From NCBI GenBank assembly GCA_016110215.1, contig JADWQD010000006.1:1736001-1800000 (forward strand): 64,000 nucleotides of DNA, given 5' to 3'. The notes beneath the pieces were generated by a model that made no database searches, was not told the DNA's origin, and saw only the letters and a program-made list of their open reading frames with translations. The position numbers and the translations under genes were made by a program. Positions 45,528 to 55,878 of the stretch are shown piece after piece. The stretch's first letter is position 1; each line of letters starts with the position of its first letter. Source of the DNA: Capronia americana (Eukaryota; Ascomycota; Eurotiomycetes; Chaetothyriales; Herpotrichiellaceae).

Positions 45528-47156
45528 ATATCCGTCGAACATCAAGATACACGCACAATTATCTCCACACAGAACGCAGAATGAGCCTTGCATCCACACG
45601 GAATGACTGATTGTTCTTTGGTATTGTTCGGTCTAGTGACTATACCAAGTCAAATGTCGAGCTCGAACATGAACCACCTTTCCGATCACAATTCCGTTAA
45701 GTGCGTCAGGACGTCCGTATGCTGTCTTTGTTTTCGTACTCCACTTCTTTGCCGCTCGATTTACAGAGAGACATGATATTCATCCACCTCACTTGTGCCT
45801 CACATGATGGTGATGTAGGATCCGGTCTTGCGAGCGACATGCCAGCACAAGGACACCGGGGCACTGCAGTAACAGCCTCAATGTCGCAATCATGAAGCAG
45901 AATATCATATGCACCGTTGCCCAGGAGCAGACTAGAAAGGATAAGGCTCGCACTTCGCTCGCTTCCGGGGACGTCCAACCGCTTTTTATTGCTGCTCTTG
46001 TGTGTAGTTTCCTTTTAGCAATGTATAGCTCGCGTACATTCATGCTGAACAATGCACCTACCCCAGGTATGCCGCTGCAAACAGAATTCTGGTACCTCTC
46101 CTTCAGTCGCTGCTCACTAGAGAAAATATCAGATAGCTTTCCTCAGCAGTAAGACGTCGTCATCGTGATCACGAAGGGCACACAGGTGTCATTGACAGTC
46201 CTGGAGGAGACCTTGAGGACCGACACAACATCGCCCGGTACCTTAGCGCCCTGAGAGGGCCGAGATCCTCAAACTGGTATCTCAATCCTCTCGGTTCACC
46301 TCACGAGCGGAGCAAACATCGAGGCAAGCGGCTCGAGACATTGTTGATTGCATCAGGATAGAATGCTGGAATGCCGAAGCCATCTGTAAATGGGCTGTCG
46401 TTTCGTTGAGGAACATAAGTAGGGAACTGCGTCGTGCCACACCGACGGAAGCATACATGCACATTCTCAGGAGTTGAACTGTCAGTGCAACAGGAGAGGC
46501 TGGCTGCATGCATGCGCTACCACCACATGGCACAACATGCAGAGGCGGCCAACCATGAAAGAGTTGCAGCTGCAAGCAAACATAGATTGCGCATGCTGTG
46601 CAGCACCCGGGTAATTGCCATTTCCAATTCGGATTTATCGATTGCAGAAGAATCAGGATCTTATCCAGCTTCACCGCAGAGGTGAACATGGCTTCAACGC
46701 AGACATCAATGTCGACGACAACTGCTGCACGAGCCTGTATAACTAACGCAGCATCACGGCCCAATGATCGAACAGCCCCTCATCTCCACGACAGAGAGCT
46801 CAGGAACGAGCAGGACAAACAGCCGGGCCGGAGATACCACTGACCCGATCTTGATCTTCACTCTTCGTGGCTGCTGCGCACGAAAAGAATAGCCAGGCTT
46901 GCGCTTTCCAGACTAAAATGGGTTTGCTTTCATTCTCCTGACCTGCGGTGGCTGTGTCATGGACGATATAAGACCGTGATCTTGTTTCGTCCTACCATCA
47001 CTTGAGGCGGCCCATCTCGTCGAGACACTGCAGCAGCTTTTTTGACCACAGGCAAGCATCCTCAGAAACTACCAAACATTCTGCAAGTTGGTTCCGCGCT
47101 GACTTTTGTGCGGTTCCGGCGGCGGTAGAGGCAGATTCGCACACCAATCCTTCACC
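45528..47156. other. 1.6-kb gene-poor region
   Basis: Several short frames (for example 160 codons on the minus strand at 46282-46764) show no domain. Nothing is supported apart from flanking 3' and 5' sequences. Confidence 0.5.
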
Positions 47157-47699
47157 ATGCGCCGCAAGATTGTGGCACTCTGCATGGTGCTGCTGAGTTC
47201 AGCAAGCGCCCTCTCAGTACCACGTCAAGCGAACAACATCCGAGTGGACCTCCATCACCACGGCCTCGCCAGACGAAACGAGAGCGCAGCCATGGCTGGC
47301 GAACTCACCCTCAACATCGATCCGGACATCAACAACCCGGCGTGCGGCGGGATCTACGAGGCCCAAATCAACGTCAAGGTCGCCCCTGATCCGTTCTACC
47401 TCAGCGAGACGTGTCAGGACGTGCTCAAATACCTCGGCGGCAACAGCGGCAAGAAAAACGTCAACATCATCTTCGCCTGCACAGGTGGATCCGCAACCGG
47501 AGTCGGAGACCGCGACATCAAGTTCATCTTCAACATCGTGGCAAGTGCCGCCGTTAACGGTGCAAATACCGGGACTCAGTTGGTTCCGAGCAATTTGGAA
47601 GTCGTTAATGAGGTGGACAACACTTTCATCAGCACGCAGGTCAACCTGGGGGTGAAGATGAGTGGATCGACGGCCAAGTTCCAGTTCATCTACTGTTAG
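47157..47699 (+). CDS. Small secreted cysteine-containing protein
   Basis: 180 residues, one exon. A clear signal peptide (RRKIVALCMVLLSSASALS) is followed by a short propeptide-like stretch that ends in a dibasic ARR site, suitable for Kex2-type cleavage, at about residue 39. The remainder is strand-rich and carries four cysteines: ACGGIY, ETCQDV, FACTGG and the last residue, which could form two disulphides. It contains repeated glycine turns and no known domain. It has the profile of a small secreted effector-like or cell-surface protein, but no toxin or named effector family is recognised. The start at 47157 is chosen because it begins the signal peptide; the upstream in-frame extension is GC-rich leader. 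Confidence 0.75.
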   Translation: MRRKIVALCMVLLSSASALSVPRQANNIRVDLHHHGLARRNESAAMAGELTLNIDPDINNPACGGIYEAQINVKVAPDPFYLSETCQDVLKYLGGNSGKKNVNIIFACTGGSATGVGDRDIKFIFNIVASAAVNGANTGTQLVPSNLEVVNEVDNTFISTQVNLGVKMSGSTAKFQFIYC

Positions 47700-48066
47700 T
47701 GACAGTTGATGAGACTGGTACAAGTCGTCAAGATATTGTGGATGGATTCGAGTGTCGGGACTGGTGAAGATGTAAAACGGTGGAAGAGGGGCCCCGTTAG
47801 AAGGCAGACGATCATATTGTCGGGAAAAGTTGTTATTACCGTCGAGTCTCAGCATGAGAGGGCCGCGCTGGGGTGGTGGTGTCTTGGGGAGAGTGGACAC
47901 TGTCAGATTCGGGAGGGGCCATTGCTTCGGGCCGGCATTAGAGGGTGATGCCAATCATATGCGCCATGCGTAGACAGACACAATTAAAGAAGAAACCTTC
48001 ATCATGTTGCTTTCATCGAGACCCGTCCTGCCATGTTAGAACGACTTTTGCTTGGTGGTGTGCCTC
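47700..48066. other. Convergent intergenic region
   Basis: Between the secreted-protein gene (plus) and isy1 (minus). Nothing was recognised. Confidence 0.5.
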
Positions 48067-48837
48067 TTAACCGAGCTTGTCGAGCAGCTGTCTCCTCCGC
48101 CGATCCATCAGCTCCTGCTGGACCTCCTCCAGCGTAGGTAGTCGCCATCTCACCCCGTCGCCCGCATCACCGGGCAAAGGCTCCCAGTCAGGGTCGTTGT
48201 CCTCGCCACCCTCGGCCGCCGCCAACCTCCCCACCCTCTCAACGGCCTCCTTCTCCTTCCGCCGCTCAAACTTCAACAGCGTGCCGTCCTCCTCATCCGC
48301 CCCGAACCCGAAATACTTGGCATCAAGGTTCCGGCGATTAATCTCCTGCCGGGGCTCTTTGGCGGCTTCGTCATCGTCATCGCCACCACGAACCCTCCTC
48401 TTCGCCGCCCGCTCAAACATTTCCTTCACGCCGGGTAATTCCTTCGCCCGTCCGAAATACCGGTACCCTTTGCCTCCACCGGGAACCTCTCGCCCCTGGT
48501 CGTCGAACACGGTGCCCCCTCCGCGCATGTAATTGGGACCGCCTAGCTCCCTGATGCGCCGCTCCCAGCCCCATTTCTCTTTCATCAGCTTGTTGATCTC
48601 GTCGTTGAGGTCGCGGATCTGGAAATCAGACAGCGACTCGTCCTGGATCTTGGTCACCTTGCGGCTGACTTCCTTGAGGATCTGGCCGCGCCATTTCTCG
48701 CACAGCGGCACCGTGGTGATCGTGGAGGGGGCCTTCGGGCGGCGCAGGGACGACGAGGGCAAGAGGCCTGATTCTGCAGCTTGGGCGGCGCGGAAGCGGA
48801 AGAGCATGGATTGCGCTTTCTCCGAATTGCGCGCCAT
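48067..48837 (-). CDS. isy1: Isy1-type pre-mRNA splicing factor
   Basis: 256 residues, no introns. The Prp19-complex protein Isy1 joins the spliceosome at catalytic activation. The N-terminus MARNSEKAQSMLFRFRAAQ is the family's most conserved block; it is followed by the long helix (KWRGQILKEVSRKVTKIQDE), FQIRDLNDEINKLMKEK, WGWERRIRELGGPNY and GYRYFGRAKELPGV. The C-terminal third is charged and less conserved. Starts 513 bases from the divergent gene for the t6A dehydratase. Confidence 0.95.
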   Translation of the reverse strand: MARNSEKAQSMLFRFRAAQAAESGLLPSSSLRRPKAPSTITTVPLCEKWRGQILKEVSRKVTKIQDESLSDFQIRDLNDEINKLMKEKWGWERRIRELGGPNYMRGGGTVFDDQGREVPGGGKGYRYFGRAKELPGVKEMFERAAKRRVRGGDDDDEAAKEPRQEINRRNLDAKYFGFGADEEDGTLLKFERRKEKEAVERVGRLAAAEGGEDNDPDWEPLPGDAGDGVRWRLPTLEEVQQELMDRRRRQLLDKLG

Positions 48838-49349
48838 GATTGCGACGAGGGATGATGTTGTGCAGTGAGGTCGGTGGGCAGAGCGGCGCCTGAGCGCACT
48901 TTGTCACACTTGAAATATGGAGACAAATACGTGGGCAAGCGGTGCGATGAGAACTTGTAGCTTGCTTGCATACACGTTCCGCGCTTGAGCACGGAAGAAA
49001 CGTGAGAGGTACGTGCCTGAAAATGACGGCTTTGAGGTTCGAGATTTGAAGTTTGGAGTTCGAAGTTGCGGAGAAAAAGGTACGGAGATGGCCATCCGAG
49101 GAAAAAAATATGTGGATGCGATCGATGATTTATCCGAAACAGCTCTCCGTGGATCTCGATGATAACGACGACATCGTGCAGTCAAATCATAGAGCAGGCA
49201 AGCCATCAAGAACTGCAGCAGGGGGGAAAATTCTCGAAGATGCAATAAAATGAGCTGTTCAGCCGTTCGGCTTCTCTCACACTCACACTGTCTCTCTGCC
49301 TCTCTCGCGTCTCTCTTCCACATCCTCCTCCGGAGTACATAAGCTCACC
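48838..49349. promoter_or_regulatory. Divergent spacer, isy1 / tcd
   Basis: About 0.5 kb serving two divergent genes. The pyrimidine-rich stretch CTCTCTGCCTCTCTCGCGTC before 49350 is a common leader feature in fungi. Confidence 0.45.
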
Positions 49350-50903
49350 ATGTCCGCATGGCTGCAACGTCAGACCTCCCTGTCAAGCAACACCTTGAAC
49401 CTCACACTGGCCGCTAGCTTTGGCGCCATAGCGGCCGCGACGGTGATCTTCACGACAACGGCGATCCACCGGCGCCGCGCAACCGATGAACTCAAGGCCT
49501 CGATCCCTTCTCTCTCGAGCGAGCATCAAGCCCTACAGTTGAATGAGTTCGGCGGGGCGAGTCGGCCGACCATTTCGGACAAAGAGGACGAAAGGGCAGC
49601 GTTGATCGCCGCGCGGGCGAGAAAAGGCGAATATGACGAGGAGCTGATCCTCGAGCAGTTGGCGAGGAACCGCGTGTTCTTGAAAGACAAGGGCCTGGCA
49701 AAACTGCGGGATTCGTTCGTCGTGGTGGTAGGATTGGGCGGCGTGGGGAGTCATTGTGTGGCTGCGTTGGCGAGGAGCGGTGTTTCACGTATCAGAGTGG
49801 TGGATTTCGATCAAGTCACGCTGAGTAGCTTGAACCGACACGCTCTAGCTACTCTGGCGGACGTGGGCACACCGAAAGTCCATTGTGTGCGGAAGAGGCT
49901 GGAGCAGATTTGTCCGTGGGTGAGAATCGATGAGCGGAATGAGCTGCTCGGGTCGCAGTCGATGGAAGGATTGCTTGCGAAGTGGGATTTCGAGGTGAGG
50001 GAGGGAGAAGAGGACACAGAGGTCGATTGGGTGGTCGACGCGATTGATAACATCGATTCAAAGGTGGCGCTCTTGCAGTACTGCGTGCTCAAGGGCATCA
50101 AGGTCATCAGTGCGATGGGTGCGGGTTGCAAGAGTGACCCGACAAGGATACAGGTCGGTGACATCTCTACGAGCTTCGAAGATCCTTTGTCGAAATCTAC
50201 GAGGCGACGGCTTCGGGTCATGGGCATCAACAGCGGGATCCCTGTCGTGTTCTCCACGGAGAAGCCGGGAGAGGGCAAGGCTGGGCTACTGCCGATCACC
50301 GATGAAGAGTTCGAGAGAGGAAATGTGGACAAGCTGGGCGTGCTACCTGAGTTTAGAGTCAGGATCCTCCCTGTGCTTGGGACCATGCCAGCTGTGTTTG
50401 GATACACCGTCGCGAATCACGTTATCTGCAGTATAGCGGGCTACCCCATGGACTATCGAGTGGGCGATCGAGGAAGGGAGAAGATGTACGATGCCATGCT
50501 ATCGGCATTGCAGGGTCTCGAAGAGAGACAGGTCCGGTCAACGAACGGCCAGGACACCGTTGGATTACGAATCCCAGTTAGCCGCGAGGATGTGGCATAC
50601 CTCGTGGAAGAAGTCTTCCGCGGCAAGAGTGTCGTCAGTGGCCTTGGAACCCGGCTGGCTCTGATCAGATGGAGAAAGCCAGCAGGCGGGTATAAAATCG
50701 ACCCAGAATACGAGAAGGAAGGACAGAAAATGATCAAACTTCCTCTGCCGGACCTGGTGCTCATGACCAAAGAGGAAGCTTCGAGGCATGAAAAGCTGAT
50801 TCTGAGAGGGGACGCCTCGCCGGAGAGCATATACGAGCCGGACGTCCTTGCACGGGTCAAGAGAAGGCATGATGAAGAAATGGCGTACGAGAGGTACAGG
50901 TGA
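49350..50903 (+). CDS. tcd: tRNA threonylcarbamoyladenosine dehydratase (TcdA/E1-like)
   Basis: 517 residues, no introns. It is an E1/ThiF-fold ATP-dependent enzyme that converts t6A of tRNA to its cyclic form (ct6A). A membrane helix lies near residues 16-40 (LTLAASFGAIAAATVIFTT), then the nucleotide motif VVGLGGVGSHCV, the loop arginine-containing NRHAL (LSSLNRHALATLADVGTPKV), and the acidic VVDAIDN. The last part includes RIPVSREDVAYLVEEVFRGKS. The fungal proteins Tcd1 and Tcd2 sit on the mitochondrial outer membrane, which fits the N-terminal helix. The start at 49350 precedes a CACC context. Confidence 0.93.
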   Translation: MSAWLQRQTSLSSNTLNLTLAASFGAIAAATVIFTTTAIHRRRATDELKASIPSLSSEHQALQLNEFGGASRPTISDKEDERAALIAARARKGEYDEELILEQLARNRVFLKDKGLAKLRDSFVVVVGLGGVGSHCVAALARSGVSRIRVVDFDQVTLSSLNRHALATLADVGTPKVHCVRKRLEQICPWVRIDERNELLGSQSMEGLLAKWDFEVREGEEDTEVDWVVDAIDNIDSKVALLQYCVLKGIKVISAMGAGCKSDPTRIQVGDISTSFEDPLSKSTRRRLRVMGINSGIPVVFSTEKPGEGKAGLLPITDEEFERGNVDKLGVLPEFRVRILPVLGTMPAVFGYTVANHVICSIAGYPMDYRVGDRGREKMYDAMLSALQGLEERQVRSTNGQDTVGLRIPVSREDVAYLVEEVFRGKSVVSGLGTRLALIRWRKPAGGYKIDPEYEKEGQKMIKLPLPDLVLMTKEEASRHEKLILRGDASPESIYEPDVLARVKRRHDEEMAYERYR

Positions 50904-52335
50904 GCATACGGTGAGCCTGTCATGCAATCCTCCACCTCTACGGCCTTGAAGATCGCAACCTCGTCATGTTGTGGCATTGCGGCCTTCTAGACGATCCCGC
51001 TATTCGACAGACCCTGATACCAAGCCAATCTCGCCTAAAAACATCAGGCACAGTGAGTCGACTTTGCGATATTTCTCCGCTCTACGAGGAAATTCTGCTC
51101 AACTCCAAGCCTGATGCTTCGAGTGTCGAAGATATAACGCTCTCGTGGTTTGAGCAGACGATCTCGGTCTATGAAACAGGTATTAGTCACGTTGGCTCGG
51201 TAGTCATTGTCCTAGTCATGGGCAGCACAACCGCCATCATACGAGGTATGCTAGTTTCAGCCAGTGGACGGTGTGGTCCAATTTCGTTTTGACAGAAAGG
51301 AAGCGACCTCGAGGCTGTTGAGAGACCAAATTCACGGAGGAACTGAGCACAATCGAAATCCCCAGTGTTATTGCTCCGCGGCAATGACCATCACAGTACG
51401 CCCATCGAGGTTACGGTAGAAGAGCTGCCAAGCTGATGAAGAACGTGAGCGACGTTGGAGGAGTTTCCGAACCCGCTGCCGCCGGTCTCGAGAATTCGCA
51501 AGCTTAAGCGATCAGATCGCAGATCAGAGGCTACTTCAATAACATCTCCACTCCCTTCTAGATTCGTGCCATCAACAACATGGTCAGAGGTATCGGCAAA
51601 TGGCATCACAAAATGACACCACCGGCATCGACTTTACGACGCAGATGCGATGACAGGCTGTCACGTCGCAAGCGGTCAGTACATATGTATCTACTCTGAA
51701 GTCAGCAATCGGATTCGCCTCGAAATTCCCCTCTCTACGGTCAGGTTTGGAAAGGTGGTGCTTCGTGTTGTCCCGTGACACCTACTTATATCCCCTCGTC
51801 CTACGAAAAGAGTATGAAGCGGATCAGGTCAGGGAACGATTGATTGTTTTCCGTTCGAGCGCACCTCTGATATTGAGGGAGAAGTGAGTGTGAATACGAC
51901 TCTGGTCTGTGGATATACGAAGTATTTCACAGATCGACATGCCGCAGAGGTTAGTTTCAGAACTAAAGATCCTGTGGCGTCTTTGCCTCATCCAACCAGA
52001 TCTCCAGATGTTCTTCTCTTGCGAAGATCATTGGCCGATCTTGTGTGTGATTTGTCGCCCAAAAGACGCAGCGGGACCTGTATCTGAACATGTCGTTACC
52101 GTTCGTTCTCACATCGCTGGTTCTCGCATGTTTCCGTGACAGGGTTGTGAGCTGCCAACAGCCCGCGTCCGTCTCTATAAATCCGACATGTCACCCATCG
52201 GTATTACTCACTCACTCACTCACCATCATTGACATTCCAGCCAAGTCTGGCAGAAGCCCGGCTAACCATCATCAACGAATCACACACAGCTCGAACCCGA
52301 ACCTGAACCTGAACCTGAACGGGGACGTCCCAACC
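50904..52335. other. 1.4-kb intergenic region
   Basis: A 108-codon frame at 50966-51292 has no domain. From 52208 the sequence holds short TCAC repeats, and at 52296-52320 a GAACCT repeat, both just before the next gene. Nothing else supported. Confidence 0.5.
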
Positions 52336-52758
52336 ATGGCATCCCAAGTCCCATCTTCCGATCCTACATCGACGCACTCAAACTCTCCAGACCCGGCTGC
52401 CGCAGAGGGGCAAATCTGCAGCCAGAGCGAAAGGGACTGTCCTCAGCACGCATCCACGTGCCCGAAATGCCAAGAAGCCATGAACCAACAATTCGACGAC
52501 GTCCTCCGCACGGTCATGCTTCGAGAGGGCTGGACCGAAGAGCAAGTCAACGCGGTCTCCCTGCGCGGGTTCGCCAAGAAATCCATGGCGGATCTGGCCC
52601 CGGATCCGGCCGACACAGTGGAAGTCCAGAGACACGTGTACGCCAGGAACTGTGTCGAGGAACTGCAGGCGAGGATTGATGCTACCAGGGAGATTCATGA
52701 GGCGAGGATCAATGCCATCAAAGGAGAGGAGAGCCGCGAGGCTAGTGATAGGAAGTGA
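52336..52758 (+). CDS. Uncharacterised protein with CxxC motif
   Basis: 140 residues from the ATG at 52336 (ACC context, G at +4). The N-terminal 28 residues are Ser/Pro-rich. A CPKC pair (CPQHASTCPKCQEAMN) suggests a small zinc or redox motif, then an acidic helical region (QFDDVLRTVMLREGWTEEQVN) and a coiled-coil-like end (VEELQARIDATREIHEARIN). The frame extends upstream to an ATG at 52090, but that part reads like leader sequence with NLNLNLN microsatellite, so I prefer the shorter start. Function unknown. Confidence 0.55.
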   Translation: MASQVPSSDPTSTHSNSPDPAAAEGQICSQSERDCPQHASTCPKCQEAMNQQFDDVLRTVMLREGWTEEQVNAVSLRGFAKKSMADLAPDPADTVEVQRHVYARNCVEELQARIDATREIHEARINAIKGEESREASDRK

Positions 52759-53299
52759 GCACTGAGAAATTGGAGTAGCATGCCTAGTGACGAGGATGGT
52801 TTTCTGCTGTTCTAGGACGGATTGCTGCATCGTTGAAAGGCAGAAACTGCTACCTTTTACCAGGAGCTCAGCTTGGTTGGTAAACTCTACCCGCGGCAAG
52901 GCGCAGGGAGTAGTGTGATTACTGTCAGAAGACATACTCGTCTATACTATCAACTCTTTGTCAAAGATTTGTTCCCTGATTCGGCCTGGTACCACCATCG
53001 ATCATCCAGTAGCTCAGAAACATTGATTCTGTGATGAGGCTGTCTAAGGACGTGAGAGATAGAAACAGCGAGCGCTCGGTGGTCGGGATGTGCTTGGAGC
53101 GTACTCTGTATTTTCTCCTGGCAAACGAAACCAAGCAAGCTGACACTGCTCTCTATCTGGCTCGGTTCGGAATACACCTCGACTGGGACGCTTGTGCTGG
53201 AGTCCCAGGATAAGAAGTAGAGGGCTAATTAGAAAGAGAATCGCTGAAGAGCCGCATTCTACAACTCAAATTACAACATTCAAGAAATGAATGACCAAA
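52759..53299. other. Convergent intergenic region
   Basis: Between the CxxC gene and the minus-strand gene at 53300. No gene recognised. Confidence 0.5.
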
Positions 53300-54889
53300 T
53301 TATGCGTGGGCAGCTTTTGAATCATAGGGAGGGCATCTTTGACAACAACCTGGCCTTGCCCATAACAAATCGGACTTGACTGACACCCCCAGCTGCGGCA
53401 AGTACCCATTGCTGTACTGTCTCCATAACTCTAAGCGTAGCTGCTCGTAGGACGATTTGGAAAGGGGCACCGAGGACTCCCCCAGGATTGGCAACATCCC
53501 GAGCGTCAGATCAGCCGGCATGGAGCTCTCTCCGGCAATAAAGGTCTTGACGTGCCCCGTGTGATGCCTAAGAAGTGCGGTGTGACTGTTGAGATACTGC
53601 TCGTAGGTGCCGCAGCCATGGGAGTAGGTGCAAAAGAACTCCCAGCTCCAAAATCGGTCACGCAGATCTCGTTGGTAGTGAATGCGGAATCTGGCGCCGG
53701 GTCTTTTCAGGATTTCCATTCCTCCACCCATGGTGCGCCTGAGGGTACCGAAACTATACCCAAAGGCAGCACGCCGTAGGGTCTTCTCGTATTCAAGGCA
53801 CCAATGGTTGCAGCATTCGCCCTTCAGATCGTGTGCTGTTGCACCAGTGAGCTGCCACAGTATGAAATCAAGCCAGATGTGATGAGCGTTCTCTCTGCCT
53901 AAGACGGTTGCGTCGTCGAAAGCCCAGGTTCGAGGACCCACTGTGCGCCCCCTCTTATTCAGTATCAGCCCAAATGGTGTTTTGGAGACCGCGGTCTGCT
54001 CCAGTTTGGCCACAATGGGCTGTATCTCGGGGTGGCCTTGGTACTCAATCTGAACGGTGATCGAGCGGGCGTTGCGAACCCTCTGGAAAAGGTCGATGAT
54101 GTATCGGAAATCCGCACATTCGAGGCATTGACACTGCATATCTTTGAGTCGAACCCCTGGTGCCTGCAGTTTCTAACAAGGAACACTGTGATTCCATCGT
54201 ATTGAACCTCGTGCAGACTTACGGCACCATCTCCTCTGATCATCGTCGTGAAAGATAACCTCAATCGGCGGCAACCTTGTGGATCCTCTTGCCGGTGGAA
54301 TGATGATATCGTTCACCTCATCTTCCGGAAACCTGTCGGGATCCCTCCATCGTGGCAGTAGAATGGTCAGAAGACGCTTTGTCTGATACCAACATCGGGC
54401 AAGCTGGCCTGGGTCTTTTGGGTCCGGTGCATCGATGCGTATTTGAATTTTACCAAACTGATCAACGGGCATAAAGTCTAGGTACATGCACTCTTCGTGT
54501 GGGGAGTCGACATTGATGATGTTCCGGCTTTGGCCCCAGGGGCGGCCGTGCCGGTCAACGAGGTATATGATGGATCCAGGTGCCCGGGGATCGATGCGGA
54601 ACCCAAGGACGAATTTTGAGCGCAGATATGGTAAGCTCTCGTAATATAACTGCTTGGATGCTCTGAACAGGGCAGTTGTTCGTGCATGTAGGCAGCCTTG
54701 ATAGATCATATTTCTGATCTCGGGCGGGATCATGCTAAAAGCACCGAGGGATGAAGGTCGCCGGGGGTAGGATGGTCTCCATGATGACACGAGAGGGAGA
54801 AATTGGCCGGATTCTGTGGCCGGTGGTTTGAGCTCTCGCTTCTTGTATGGATAGGCCGGTTTTGGGCTGTTGGTGTCTTGACGGCGCAT
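53300..54889 (-). CDS. Uncharacterised protein, F-box/2EXR-like start
   Basis: 507 residues from exons 54889-54223 and 54156-53300 in phase 1, across a GTAAGT...CACCAG intron. It contains SMIPPEIRNMIYQGCL, the helical start of F-box-like or 2EXR-type fungal proteins (IPxEIRxxIY), then RASKQLYYESLPYL. Such proteins form large families of unknown function in filamentous fungi, probably as substrate-binding partners of ubiquitin ligase or as structural proteins (inference). The rest has scattered CxxC pairs (MQCQCLEC, CCQRCP). Acceptor choice was fixed by phase: the nearer TGTTAG would break the frame. Confidence 0.68.
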
Positions 54890-55147
54890 AGTGGGAAAAA
54901 GGATGATGAGCAAAGCTTTGGTAGATGTGAAATATCAAAATAAAGAATGTGGATGTGTTCAATCAAGTTGTAAAGAAAGAGAAGCAGTGTCCATGCAATC
55001 AATACCTAAGAATGCGAGGTCGAGCCTGCTCTGTCAAGAGCATCCCCTCCCATGGCAGGAGGACGTGCAGACTATGTCCCTTGAGGAAGGAAACACACAA
55101 TCTCCCGGAAGGGGTGGTACCTGCTTGGTCGCAACATTGTCGTCCCG
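54890..55147. other. Short spacer, Dabb gene / F-box-like gene
   Basis: 258 bases between the two minus-strand genes; holds the promoter of the F-box-like gene and the 3' end of the Dabb gene. Nothing else seen. Confidence 0.45.
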
Positions 55148-55561
55148 TCAAGAACCAAGCTCGCTTTCATACTGAATAGTGGCAAAGCCCGTCCTCCGGG
55201 GAGTAATAAACTCCCTCAACTTCTTGTGCGCCGCGCATTCCTTGTCGTAGTAGTCGAAATCCTCTCGAGACTTGAAGACCGTAACAGCGAGCATCGTGTA
55301 TCCTTGGGCTCGCTCATCCGACGAGTTGGTCACGCGCGTCGCTTCGTTGGATATGATGTATGGTTTCCCGTCCTACTCAGGCATCAGCGTCCCACCGAAG
55401 GCCTCGAAAGGCGATGGGAGGAGTCTTGTCCCGCAGGAAGCACAGAGCCGTACCTTCTGCGCCGTTGACCTCAAAACTTGGTATTCACCCAATATGGCGT
55501 CAATATCCTCCTCTTTGGGGATCTTGAACAGAGTTATTCTCTTAACTGTTTTTGAAGACAT
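55148..55561 (-). CDS. Dabb (stress-responsive A/B barrel) domain protein
   Basis: 110 residues from exons 55561-55454 and 55372-55148, phase 0, with a GTACGG...GTAG intron. The pattern is a ferredoxin-like A/B barrel: strand VKRITLFKIP, helix EDIDAILGEYQVL, strand YTMLAVTVFKS, then helix EDFDYYDKECAAHKKLREFI and final strand TGFATIQYES. The His in CAAHKKL is the conserved one of the family. Such proteins are small dimers, in fungi often linked to stress or to polyketide cyclisation; function here is unknown. It diverges from the mS38 gene across 317 bases. Confidence 0.85.
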
Positions 55562-55878
55562 GATGGCTGCCGTCCGTATTCTCCTCGTCCTTGACGTGAA
55601 TCTAAATGACTCGAGAGACGCACTCCAAGTCTCAGGCAACGAGATGATACAGGACCCAATCTAACAGCAAGGACGACTTATTAACTCCCACCTCCATTAA
55701 CGGGCAGCTTCCGATATACGGAACCACCCCGCGTGGCCATTCCGTGCTCGTCGGTTGGAGTAAGACGGGAGTTGGTGATGGCGTAATTGGAGCAGCATCC
55801 CTCCTGCTGCGTATCGCTCTGATCATTCTTCGCTCTCCGTCCAGTGCGCCGCCGTAGGACAATCCGCCGTTCTTGGCG
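55562..55878. promoter_or_regulatory. Divergent promoter, Dabb gene / mS38
   Basis: 317 bases between two divergent starts; no specific motif claimed. Confidence 0.4.

Noticed and set aside
52090..52335. Upstream extension of the CxxC protein
   Set aside because: Contains microsatellite NLNLNLN and TCAC repeat and looks like leader; the ATG at 52336 has the better context.
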